NCBI GenBank assembly: GCA_021784255.1
Contig: JAJXSZ010000203.1
Span: 1 to 5,539 of the forward strand
DNA length: 5,539 nt
Origin: Pseudomonadota bacterium
GTDB taxonomy: Bacteria > Pseudomonadota > Alphaproteobacteria > Acetobacterales > Acetobacteraceae
Direction: 5' to 3'
Part shown: in pieces, positions 1 through 5,095 of the stretch
Numbering within the stretch: the stretch's first letter is position 1
How the letters are laid out: the number at the start of each line of letters is the position of its first letter
Position numbers and translations under genes: made by a program
Notes under the pieces: model-generated
Told to the model about the DNA's origin: nothing
Databases searched by the model: none
The model's input: the letters and a program-made list of their open reading frames with translations, nothing else

Positions 1-390
1 GGTGGGATCGGAGCCGTCGGCATCGACCAGGATCGACGGCGCGCCGCCATGCAGCACGTCGCGCTCGAAGCCGGGCGGGATATCGATGATGAACATCACG
101 TCCCAGCGCCGCAACGCCTCCTCCGCGGCCTGTTCGGTGGGATAGAGACGGATATCGAAATACTTGGTGTTCTCGAGCGCGGTGACGATGTCGCGCTCGT
201 AGCGCGAGTTGTCCGCCGAGACCAGCGCGGTCGGCAGGTGCCGCGGGTTCATGTTGATGGCGTAACCGAACAGGAAAAGCTGGATCATCGGCAGCACCAG
301 CGTCAGCGCCACCAGGCCGCGGTCGCGCCGCAACTGCGTGGCCTCCTTGCCGAGCATGGCGCGGAACCGCCCCCAGGAAAACAGCTTCAT
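1..390 (-). CDS. ABC-2 type transporter permease, N-terminal 130 residues (3' end outside window)
   Basis: Inner-membrane permease subunit of an ABC-2 exporter of the YbhR/YbhS/YhhJ type. The reading frame is open from the ATG at 390 to the left edge, giving 130 codons; families of this kind usually run about 370 residues, so roughly two thirds lie outside. The visible part has the expected layout: a basic cytoplasmic N-terminus (about residues 1-25, starting MKLFSWGRFRAMLGKE), a first membrane helix at about 27-46 (rich in L, V, F and ending FGYAIN), then a large soluble periplasmic domain beginning NPRHLPTALVSADNS, with an IPPGFERD stretch near 104-111 and LVDADGSDP near 121-129, both typical of this family. 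Its ATG overlaps the stop of the ATPase gene (ATGA), and GGAG sits 7 bases upstream. It should pair with the neighbouring ATPase and adaptor; a second permease gene may follow beyond the window. Confidence 0.9.
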   Translation of the reverse strand, partial: MKLFSWGRFRAMLGKEATQLRRDRGLVALTLVLPMIQLFLFGYAINMNPRHLPTALVSADNSRYERDIVTALENTKYFDIRLYPTEQAAEEALRRWDVMFIIDIPPGFERDVLHGGAPSILVDADGSDPT

Positions 391-1322
391 CCACCCTCTC
401 CGTAGGAGATCCCCGCCGGCGGATTGTTCAGCATGTGGATGAACACGTCGTCGAGCCGCGGCTCGACCTCGTGCCAGTCGAAATCCCCGACCCCCGCGGC
501 GGCGACCGCGGCGCGCAGCGTCGCGGCATCGTCGCCGGTCACCCTGAGCGCGCGCCCGAACACCGTCGCCGTCTCGATCCCTGGCTGGTGGCGCAGCCGC
601 GGCGCCGCGGTCTCCACCGTCGCACCCACTGTCTCGAAGACGGTAATATGCGCCTGCGCCACCACCTCCGCCGCCGTGCCCTGCACGACAAGGTGGCCGC
701 CGGCAAGATATATCACGCGTGCGCAACGTTCCGCCTCGTCCATGTAGTGGGTGGAGACGAGAATCGTCATGCCCTCGGCGGCGAATTCGTGAATCAGGTC
801 CCAGAACTCGCGTCGCGCCTTGGCGTCGACCCCGGCGGTCGGCTCGTCGAGCAGCAGCAGGCGTGGCTTGTGCAGCACGGCGGCGGCAAGCGCCAGGCGC
901 TGCTTCCAGCCGCCGGAAAGCTCCTCGGCGAGCTGGCCGAGATAAGTCCCGAGCCCGGCGCGCTCCACCGCCTCGCGCACCATCCCGGCGCGGTCGCGCA
1001 CCCCATGCAGGCGGGCGACGAAATCCAGGTTCTCCGCGACGGTAAGATCGCCGTAGAGGCTGAAACGTTGCGTCATGTAACCGACCTGGCGGCGAATTGC
1101 GTCCGCGCCGGTCAGCAGGTCGATCCCCAGGCACGTCCCCCGCCCCGCGTCCGGCCGCAGCAGGCCGCAGAGCAGGCGCATCGTCGTCGTCTTGCCGCTG
1201 CCGTTGCCGCCGAGAAAGCCGCAGACCTCGCCCTCGGCGACGCGCAGGGAAAGGTCCGCGATCACGCGGCGGGCGCGAAAGCGCTTGCTCAGGTGCTCGA
1301 CATCGATGGCGTAGGCGGTCAT
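387..1322 (-). CDS. ABC exporter ATP-binding subunit (YbhF-type, single nucleotide-binding domain)
   Basis: ATPase that powers the ABC-2 permease encoded next to it. All nucleotide-binding motifs are intact in the 311-aa product: Walker A GGNGSGKT at residues 38-45, Q-loop Gln85 in YMTQ, signature LSGGWKQRL at 135-143, Walker B LLLLDEP at 155-161 with catalytic Glu160, D-loop AGVD at 163-166, and switch His192 in STHYMDEAERC. The LSGGWKQRLALA form is typical of the YbhF/CcmA-like drug and multidrug exporters. Residues from about 225 to 295 form an extra C-terminal domain ending in EPRLDDVFIHML, which is common in this subfamily. E. coli YbhF carries two ATPase domains in one chain; this protein carries one, so it probably works as a homodimer. 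The start overlaps the adaptor stop (ATGA) and has no recognisable Shine-Dalgarno sequence, so coupling to upstream translation is likely. Substrate is unknown. Confidence 0.95.
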   Translation of the reverse strand: MTAYAIDVEHLSKRFRARRVIADLSLRVAEGEVCGFLGGNGSGKTTTMRLLCGLLRPDAGRGTCLGIDLLTGADAIRRQVGYMTQRFSLYGDLTVAENLDFVARLHGVRDRAGMVREAVERAGLGTYLGQLAEELSGGWKQRLALAAAVLHKPRLLLLDEPTAGVDAKARREFWDLIHEFAAEGMTILVSTHYMDEAERCARVIYLAGGHLVVQGTAAEVVAQAHITVFETVGATVETAAPRLRHQPGIETATVFGRALRVTGDDAATLRAAVAAAGVGDFDWHEVEPRLDDVFIHMLNNPPAGISYGEGG

Positions 1323-2317
1323 GGCCGCGCCGGCGCGCCGGCGACCGGGCGCACCTCGAGCGGCTGACCCGGATGCAGGCGCAGCCGCTCGGCCGGCGCG
1401 ACCGCGGCCTCGATGCGATAGACCAGGTTGCCGCGCGAGCTCTCGCTGTAGATCACCGGCGGCGTGTATTCCGGCTTCGGCGCGATGTAGGAAATATGCG
1501 CGGCGAACCCCGCGCCGCAGCCGTCGCAGGAGACCGCGAGGGCCTCACCGTAGCGGAGCGATGAAAGATCCGCCTCCGGAACATAGAACAGCACCCGCAG
1601 ATTGGCCGCCGGCAGCAGATCCACCACCGTCGCCCCCGCCGTGAGCGCCTCGCCCGCGTGCGCCACGACATCGGCGACCACGCCTGCCGCCGGGGCGACG
1701 ACACGCAGCTGCGCCCGCTGCCAGCGCGCCTGCTGCAGCGCCGCCGCCGCCGCCGCCACCGCCGCGCGCTGGGCGGCGATCTGCTCCGCGCGTCCCGACG
1801 GCGCGCGCAGCAGCGCCAGGCCGGCCGCTGCCCCCGCCTCCTGGGCAACGGCCGAAGCGAGCTGCTGGCGCTCGGTATCGACCGTCTGCGCCGGCACGGC
1901 ATGGGTCTCGAGCAGGCGCTCGTCGCGCGCGAGGTCGCGGGCGATGCGCTGGCGCACCGCGGTCTTGTCGGCGAGCTCGGAGGCAGCCTGGGCGATCTGC
2001 TCGGCCCGCCCGCCCGGCTGCTCGAGGTTGGCAAGTGTCGCCCGTGCGGCGGCCAGGTTCGCCTCCGCCTGGTGCAGCGCCGCCTGCGCGCCGGTCGGGT
2101 CCTGCTCGAACAGGCGCGCGCCCTGCGCCACGAACTGCCCGCGCGCGACATCGACATGCACGAGCTGGCCGGCGAGCGTTGGCCCGACGAAGACGTCGTC
2201 GCCCTCGGCATAGCCCTGCCAGAACGTGCCGCCGCCGCGCGGCGCCTGCCAGGCATAGAGCGCGCCGGCAATCGCAACGGCCGCCAGCAGCAGCAGCCAG
2301 CGTCGCGCCTTGCTCAT
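1319..2317 (-). CDS. HlyD/YbhG-type membrane fusion (periplasmic adaptor) protein
   Basis: Adaptor that links an inner-membrane ABC exporter to an outer-membrane channel. The 332-aa product starts with a short basic segment (MSKARR) and one membrane helix at about 7-22, anchoring it in the inner membrane. Then come a lipoyl/biotinyl-like half (about 41-75), a long Ala-rich alpha-hairpin (about 76-205), the second lipoyl half (VVAPAAGVVADVV, about 206-235) and a beta-barrel domain with SCDGCGAGF, TPPVIYS and HPGQPLEV. I recall the TPPVIYS and Cys-x2-Cys features from YbhG-like relatives. GRAEQIA occurs twice (103-109 and 175-181). The frame stays open 32 codons further upstream, but those codons lie inside the tetR-family gene; the ATG at 2317 overlaps that gene's stop as ATGA and directly precedes the membrane anchor, so I chose it. 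Upstream there is only a weak G-run. The stop overlaps the ATPase start. Confidence 0.94.
   Translation of the reverse strand: MSKARRWLLLLAAVAIAGALYAWQAPRGGGTFWQGYAEGDDVFVGPTLAGQLVHVDVARGQFVAQGARLFEQDPTGAQAALHQAEANLAAARATLANLEQPGGRAEQIAQAASELADKTAVRQRIARDLARDERLLETHAVPAQTVDTERQQLASAVAQEAGAAAGLALLRAPSGRAEQIAAQRAAVAAAAAALQQARWQRAQLRVVAPAAGVVADVVAHAGEALTAGATVVDLLPAANLRVLFYVPEADLSSLRYGEALAVSCDGCGAGFAAHISYIAPKPEYTPPVIYSESSRGNLVYRIEAAVAPAERLRLHPGQPLEVRPVAGAPARP
1328..1343. repeat. 16-bp perfect palindrome before the ATPase start
   Basis: CGCCGGCGCGCCGGCG is a perfect palindrome inside the last codons of the adaptor gene, ending 5 bases before the ATPase ATG. In the transcript it can fold into a GC-only stem where the ribosome binding site would normally be. 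Confidence 0.6.
1741..1764. repeat. CCG trinucleotide tract coding an Ala run in the adaptor
   Basis: Five CCG units, one CCA and two more CCG lie in the adaptor gene and encode part of the Ala-rich helix at about residues 185-194. Slippage would change the helix length in frame and not inactivate the gene. Confidence 0.5.
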
Positions 2318-2928
2318 GGTGTCAGCCCCCGCAGCAGGTTCTCGGCATGCGCGGCGAGCATCGCCGCCGGGTCGAGCGGCCCCCTGGAGTGGCGCCCGAT
2401 CGTGTCGCGCCACAACATCGCGAGCAGCACCGGCGCGAACACCACCGGCGCCATCGCCGGCGCATCGACGGCGCGGAATTCGCCCCGCGCCATGCCGCGC
2501 TCGAGGATCCCGGCGACGACGCGCATCCCCCGCGCCACCACCTCCTCGGCATAGAAGCGCGCGATCGCCCGGTTGCGTCCGGCCTCCGAGAGCACCAGCC
2601 GCGGGATCGCCGCGACGCCGCCGCGCCCCATGCCGGGCGCCTGCACCAGCAACCCGCGCAGCACCTCCGGGGCCGGGCCCACCTGGCCGGCGACCCAGGC
2701 CTCGACAGCGGCCAGCCGCGGCAGCAGCGCCTCGCGCACCACCGCGAAGAACAGCTCCTCCTTGGTCGGGAAGTAGAGGTAGAGCGTGCCTTTGGCGATG
2801 CCGGCGCGCGCCGCGACGTCCTGCATGCGCGTCGCGGCGAAGCCCTGCTCGGAGAACAGCGCCAGCGCCGCGGCGGCGATCTCGCCCGGCCGCGCCGCCT
2901 TGCGCCGCTCGCGGGAGGCGGGTTTCAT
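2314..2928 (-). CDS. TetR-family transcriptional regulator of the efflux operon (CecR/YbiH-like)
   Basis: DNA-binding repressor of 204 aa. The N-terminal TetR domain is clear: helix 1 around residues 14-29 (IAAAALALFSEQGF), followed by the helix-turn-helix at about 34-53 (RMQDVAARAGIAKGTLYLYF) and the usual PTKEELF stretch after it. The rest (about 65-204) is the helical ligand-binding and dimerisation domain, which varies too much to reveal a ligand. I chose the ATG at 2928 because the product then starts with a basic tail (MKPASRERRKAAR) as in most TetR proteins. An in-frame ATG at 2982 would put the palindromic operator inside the coding region. The Shine-Dalgarno sequence is weak (GGA, 3 bases from the ATG). 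It is the first gene of the four-gene efflux operon, as cecR is in E. coli, so autorepression relieved by an exported compound is likely (inference). Confidence 0.94.
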   Translation of the reverse strand: MKPASRERRKAARPGEIAAAALALFSEQGFAATRMQDVAARAGIAKGTLYLYFPTKEELFFAVVREALLPRLAAVEAWVAGQVGPAPEVLRGLLVQAPGMGRGGVAAIPRLVLSEAGRNRAIARFYAEEVVARGMRVVAGILERGMARGEFRAVDAPAMAPVVFAPVLLAMLWRDTIGRHSRGPLDPAAMLAAHAENLLRGLTP

Positions 2929-2937
2929 CGTCCGATC

Positions 2938-2957
2938 ATGACTGACTGGTCGGTCAT
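2938..2957. promoter_or_regulatory. Palindromic operator, probable binding site of the adjacent TetR-family repressor
   Basis: ATGACTGACTGGTCGGTCAT is a 20-bp inverted repeat in which 8 of 10 base pairs match; the two exceptions are T opposite G. Its centre resembles the GACC/GGTC-type sites bound by many TetR-family proteins. It ends 9 bases upstream of the regulator's ATG and lies just downstream of a possible minus-strand -10 element, so a bound dimer would cover the likely transcription start. The assignment to this repressor is inferred from position. Confidence 0.7.
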
Positions 2958-2962
2958 TTACA
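2957..2962 (-). promoter_or_regulatory. Possible -10 element of the efflux operon promoter
   Basis: On the minus strand this reads TGTAAA, matching 4 of 6 bases of the sigma70 -10 consensus, in the only AT-rich patch of this intergenic region. No convincing -35 element lies 16-18 bases upstream, so the promoter may need an activator or may be misplaced here. Transcription would start near 2950, inside the palindromic operator. Confidence 0.3.
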
Positions 2963-3016
2963 AGAAGCGCCGTCCGCCACACTTGACCGCGCGACGCTGC
3001 ACCCGCAACACCGGCG

Positions 3017-3040
3017 GCGCCTTGACCCCGATCAAGGCGC
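3017..3040. promoter_or_regulatory. Perfect inverted repeat with an FNR/ANR/FixK-type box
   Basis: GCGCCTTGA at 3017-3025 and TCAAGGCGC at 3032-3040 are perfect 9-bp arms around a 6-base loop (CCCCGA). The core TTGACCCCGATCAA (3022-3035) matches the FNR-family consensus TTGAT-N4-ATCAA at 9 of 10 fixed positions and keeps the TTGA-N6-TCAA spacing used by FNR, ANR, FnrL and FixK. It sits between two divergent genes, 29 bases before the GTG of the small gene and about 60 bp beyond the TetR operator. No T-run follows, so it is not a terminator. Which gene it controls is unclear: the usual -41.5 spacing toward the small gene would put the transcript start at the GTG itself. Confidence 0.55.
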
Positions 3041-3057
3041 GCAACCGAGCGAAAGGC

Positions 3058-3060
3058 AGG
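3058..3060 (+). promoter_or_regulatory. Ribosome binding site of the small gene (AGG core)
   Basis: AGG lies 8 bases before the GTG at 3069, within a purine-rich stretch (GAAAGGCAGG). This supports the GTG start over the in-frame ATG at 3081, whose nearest AGGA is only 2 bases away. Confidence 0.55.
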
Positions 3061-3068
3061 ATCGCACC

Positions 3069-3344
3069 GTGAACCAGGACATGAAAAAGCGCGCCGAGGC
3101 GCTCGCCGACCGCCTGCGCACCGAGGGCAAGGCGGAGCATGCCGGCCGCCTCGCCGCCGCCGTGCACAGCCTGGAGCGCGGCGCAGGAAACGCCGTGCTC
3201 GCGGCCCTGCTCGGCGTGGTCGACGTGGTGCTCGATGCCGCCGAGGCGATCGACCCGGGAACCCAGGCCATGGCGGAGGAGCTGCGCACCATCGTCGAGG
3301 CGCAGCTGCGCCCGACCCCGCGCGAGCCGCGACCTCAGGGCTGA
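3069..3344 (+). CDS. Small conserved-looking helical protein of unknown function
   Basis: I do not recognise the family with certainty. The 91-aa product begins at a GTG with a good ribosome binding site. It looks fully helical and soluble: a basic amphipathic helix (residues 3-18, KKRAEALADRLRTEG), a second helix (about 21-36), a hydrophobic helix (about 41-57, VLAALLGVVDVVLD, broken by Asp52 and Asp56 so unlikely to span a membrane), an EAIDPGTQAM turn (59-68) and a last helix (about 67-80). The Pro/Arg-rich tail is probably disordered. There is no signal peptide, no Cys and no metal motif. Codon use is like that of its neighbours, which supports real coding. It is a single-gene unit, divergent from the efflux operon and convergent with the aldolase. 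An FNR-type box lies upstream, so redox-linked expression is possible (inference). Confidence 0.75.
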   Translation: MNQDMKKRAEALADRLRTEGKAEHAGRLAAAVHSLERGAGNAVLAALLGVVDVVLDAAEAIDPGTQAMAEELRTIVEAQLRPTPREPRPQG

Positions 3345-3406
3345 GGCGCCGCCGGGCGCAGGCCGCGATCGCGCGGCAGGATCCGATCGGCCGGAGCCGG
3401 AGAGGT
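3345..3406. other. Convergent intergenic spacer with short GC-rich inverted repeats
   Basis: This gap separates the stop codons of the small gene and the aldolase. It contains a 5-bp hairpin right after the first stop (GCGCC-GCCG-GGCGC, 3346-3359), a 10-bp palindrome CGCGATCGCG (3364-3373) and CCGATCGG (3383-3390). None is followed by a T-run on either strand, so no intrinsic terminator can be called. Rho-dependent termination is equally possible. Confidence 0.4.
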
Positions 3407-4105
3407 TCAGACGGAGAGGACGTTGACCTGGCCGCGTCGCGGCCGCCCGCGCGCGGCCGGCCTGGCGGCCGCCTCGGCGGCGACGCCGCGATATTCCCCG
3501 AACGCCGCCAGCGCCTCCGCCAGCTCGCGCTCGGAGAGCAGCACCGGCCCCGCCGCCAGGCTCAGCAGATATTGTTGTGCCAGCGTTTCGAGCTCGACCG
3601 CGCGGCCCATCGCCTCGGCGAGGTCGCGCCCGAGTGCGAGGCAGCCGTGGTTGGCGAGCAGGCACGCTGTCCGCCCCGCCAGCGCCGCCACCGCCACCGC
3701 CGAGAGTTCGGCGGTACCGAAGGTCGCGTAGGGTGCGCAGGGCACGTCGCCGCCGCCGAACAGCGCCACCATGTAGTGCGCCGGCGGGATCGGCCGGCGC
3801 GCCATCGCCAGCGCCGTCGCATAGGGCGGGTGCGCATGCACCACCGCGCCGATCTCCGGCCGCGCGCGGTAGATGTCGCGGTGTATCCGCCACTCGCTGG
3901 AGGGCTTCGCCCGCCCGCGCCACGCTCCCTCGCCGGCGACGTCCATCTCGGCGATATCCGCCGCGCGCATCGCCGCCGCCGGCAGCGCCGAGGGCGTGAT
4001 CAGCATCGTCCCGGCCTGGCGCAGGCTGATATTGCCCGCAGTGCCCTGCGAGAGCCCGCGCGCGATCAGCTCGCGATAGGCGGTAACAAGCGACGAACGG
4101 TCCAT
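3407..4105 (-). CDS. fucA: Class II aldolase, L-fuculose-phosphate aldolase-like
   Basis: Zn-dependent cytoplasmic aldolase of the FucA/AraD/adducin fold; E. coli FucA splits L-fuculose 1-phosphate into dihydroxyacetone phosphate and L-lactaldehyde. The 232-aa product shows the phosphate-site loop GTAGNIS (21-27), SSEWRIH (69-75) with catalytic Glu71, Zn ligands His90 and His92 in HAHPP, His153 in ANHG, Tyr111 in AHYM, and CAPYATFGT (123-131). From memory of E. coli FucA, these correspond to Glu73, His92, His94, His155 and Tyr113, a constant shift of 2; Tyr205 near the C-terminus may match Tyr209. FucA has about 215 residues; the excess here is an Ala/Arg-rich tail. The ATG at 4105 has GAGG 8 bases upstream; the frame extends further but without family similarity. 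Divergent from the creatininase-family gene. No other fucose genes are visible, so the real substrate could be another sugar or ketose phosphate. Confidence 0.92.
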   Translation of the reverse strand: MDRSSLVTAYRELIARGLSQGTAGNISLRQAGTMLITPSALPAAAMRAADIAEMDVAGEGAWRGRAKPSSEWRIHRDIYRARPEIGAVVHAHPPYATALAMARRPIPPAHYMVALFGGGDVPCAPYATFGTAELSAVAVAALAGRTACLLANHGCLALGRDLAEAMGRAVELETLAQQYLLSLAAGPVLLSERELAEALAAFGEYRGVAAEAAARPAARGRPRRGQVNVLSV

Positions 4106-4156
4106 GCGGCGCGCCTCGGCATCCGGCTGGTGATGGCCGCGCCATGGTCGCGCGGG

Positions 4157-4185
4157 TTGAGCCGAGGATAGGTGCCCGATACGCT
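4157..4185 (+). promoter_or_regulatory. Candidate sigma70 promoter for the creatininase-family gene
   Basis: TTGAGC (4157-4162) and TACGCT (4180-4185) are separated by 17 bases; the first matches the -35 consensus at 4 of 6, the second the -10 at only 3 of 6 but with the key TA...T positions. Transcription would start near 4192, leaving a leader of about 38 bases. Confidence 0.33.
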
Positions 4186-4193
4186 CGCGTCCA
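4165..4193 (-). promoter_or_regulatory. Candidate sigma70 promoter for the aldolase gene
   Basis: On the minus strand TGGACG (4193-4188) and TATCCT (4170-4165) each match 4 of 6 consensus bases and are separated by exactly 17 bases. Transcription would start near 4158, giving a leader of about 50 bases. The elements overlap the candidate promoter of the divergent gene. Short matches in GC-rich DNA are weak evidence. Confidence 0.35.
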
Positions 4194-4194
4194 T

Positions 4195-4210
4195 CGCCCG
4201 AGCGCGGGCG
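4195..4210 (+). other. Short hairpin in the leader of the creatininase-family gene
   Basis: CGCCCG-AGCG-CGGGCG forms a perfect 6-bp GC stem with a 4-base loop, 9 bases before the GGAG ribosome binding site. It could modulate translation or stability of the leader, or be chance in GC-rich DNA. Confidence 0.25.
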
Positions 4211-4229
4211 AGCAACCACGGAGCCCGTC

Positions 4230-5048
4230 ATGACCGCGACCGCCGAAACCACCCCGAAGCTGCGTATGGCCGAACTCACCGGCGGCGAGGCGCGCGCGCT
4301 CTATGCACGCCGGCCGGTGATCCTGCTGCCGATGGGCAGCCACGAGGACCAGGGCCCGCACGCGCCGATGGGCGACTATCTCTCGGCCGACGCCATCGCG
4401 CTCGCCATCGCCACCCACGCCACGGCGCGCGGCGTCGAGACCGTCGTCGCCCCGGTCCTGCCATTCGGCGGCGCCGACTATTTCGGCGCCATGCCCGGCG
4501 GCATCGCCCTGCAGCAGGCGACGCTGCGCGCGGTGCTCACCGACATGCTCGCCTGCCTGGTGCGCCACCGGCTCACGCGCATCATCGTGATCAACGGCCA
4601 TGGCGGCAACGTGCAGGCGATCCACGACACCACCCAGGCGGTGCTGCGCCAGCACGGCGCCCTGATCCCGAGCCTCTACCTCTGGCAGATGGGCTACGCG
4701 CTGCTGCCTTCCATCCTTGGCGCCGAGACGGCGCAGAAGGCCGCGGGACACGGCGCGGACCCGCTCACCAGCGTCGCCATGCACCTGTTCGCGCAGCTGA
4801 TGCGCCCGGACCTGGTACCGGAGCCGGCGCCGACGGAGACGGTGATCGGCCTCGCCACCGCGACCTTCGGCCAGGCGCGCTTCGAGGGCGTCAATGTCGG
4901 CGTGCCGGTCGAGTACGACGCCGTCGCGGCCAACGGCGTGCGCGGCGACGCACGCCTGTGCTCGGCGAAGACCGGCGCCGCGCTGGTGGAAAGGCTGACC
5001 GAAATCGGCGCCCGCTTCGTGCTGCACTACGCCCGCCACGCGCCCTGA
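4230..5048 (+). CDS. Creatininase-family amidohydrolase (creatinine amidohydrolase fold)
   Basis: Member of the creatininase superfamily (creatininase, MftE, ArfB), cytoplasmic dinuclear-metal hydrolases of cyclic or linear amides. The 272-aa length is normal. Family landmarks are present in order: LLPMGSHEDQGPHAPMGD (32-49), the APVLPFGGADYFGAMPGGIAL region (74-94), INGHGGN (121-127) with metal ligand His124, GHGADPLTS (173-181) and GVPVEYDA (224-231). The first motif departs from the canonical EQHGPHLPLGTD: the ligand His is Gln41, and the ligand Asp position is Tyr50 with Asp49 next to it. I recall similar EDQGPHAPMGD forms in uncharacterised homologues, so this is probably a divergent subfamily and not a broken gene. 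The ATG at 4230 has GGAG 6 bases upstream. Divergent from the FucA-like aldolase, convergent with the DUF2459 gene. True substrate is unknown; creatinine itself is unlikely. Confidence 0.92.
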   Translation: MTATAETTPKLRMAELTGGEARALYARRPVILLPMGSHEDQGPHAPMGDYLSADAIALAIATHATARGVETVVAPVLPFGGADYFGAMPGGIALQQATLRAVLTDMLACLVRHRLTRIIVINGHGGNVQAIHDTTQAVLRQHGALIPSLYLWQMGYALLPSILGAETAQKAAGHGADPLTSVAMHLFAQLMRPDLVPEPAPTETVIGLATATFGQARFEGVNVGVPVEYDAVAANGVRGDARLCSAKTGAALVERLTEIGARFVLHYARHAP

Positions 5049-5054
5049 CCGGAC

Positions 5055-5095
5055 GGCGCGGTTCGCGCCCCCTCAGCGCTGGCGCTGGTGCTGAG
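5055..5095. terminator. Two adjacent hairpins between convergent genes, possible terminator
   Basis: GGCGCG-GTT-CGCGCC (5055-5069) is a 6-bp perfect stem with a 3-base loop in the 24-bp gap between the two stop codons. CTCAGCGC (5072-5079) and GTGCTGAG (5088-5095) form a second 8-bp stem with one G-T pair and an 8-base loop, which overlaps the last codons of the DUF2459 gene. Neither is followed by a T-run, so intrinsic termination would be weak; the convergent position is the main support. Confidence 0.3.

Noticed and set aside
49..405. A 118-codon plus-strand open frame at the left edge
   Set aside because: The opposite strand codes a convincing ABC-2 permease that overlaps the ATPase gene by ATGA; the plus frame has no motif.
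435..1367. A 310-codon open frame on the plus strand opposite the ATPase gene
   Set aside because: It is the antisense frame of a well-supported ABC ATPase; the product is rich in R, H, A and G with no domain motif.
1741..1764. Phase-variable repeat tract
   Set aside because: The CCG units are in frame, short and interrupted, so slippage would not switch the gene off; Ala-rich helices in GC-rich genomes give such tracts by chance.
2318..2413. Longer start for the adaptor protein (ATG at 2413)
   Set aside because: The extra 32 codons lie inside the TetR-family gene and would push the membrane anchor away from the N-terminus; the ATG at 2317 overlaps the stop in the usual operon manner.
2929..2982. 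Longer start for the TetR-family regulator (ATG at 2982)
   Set aside because: It would place the palindromic operator inside the coding sequence and add residues without the usual basic N-terminal pattern.
3017..3040. Intrinsic terminator interpretation of the 9-bp inverted repeat
   Set aside because: There is no T-run on either side, it lies between divergent gene starts where no terminator is needed, and its core fits an FNR-type site.
4106..4279. Longer start for the aldolase (ATG at 4279)
   Set aside because: The extension would overlap the start of the divergent hydrolase gene and has no similarity to FucA; the ATG at 4105 has GAGG 8 bases upstream.
2958..5039. A 693-codon open frame on the minus strand
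   Set aside because: It runs out of frame through the aldolase gene and antisense to the hydrolase and small gene, all of which have clear protein motifs. Its product has no recognisable domain and the composition of a GC-rich shadow frame.
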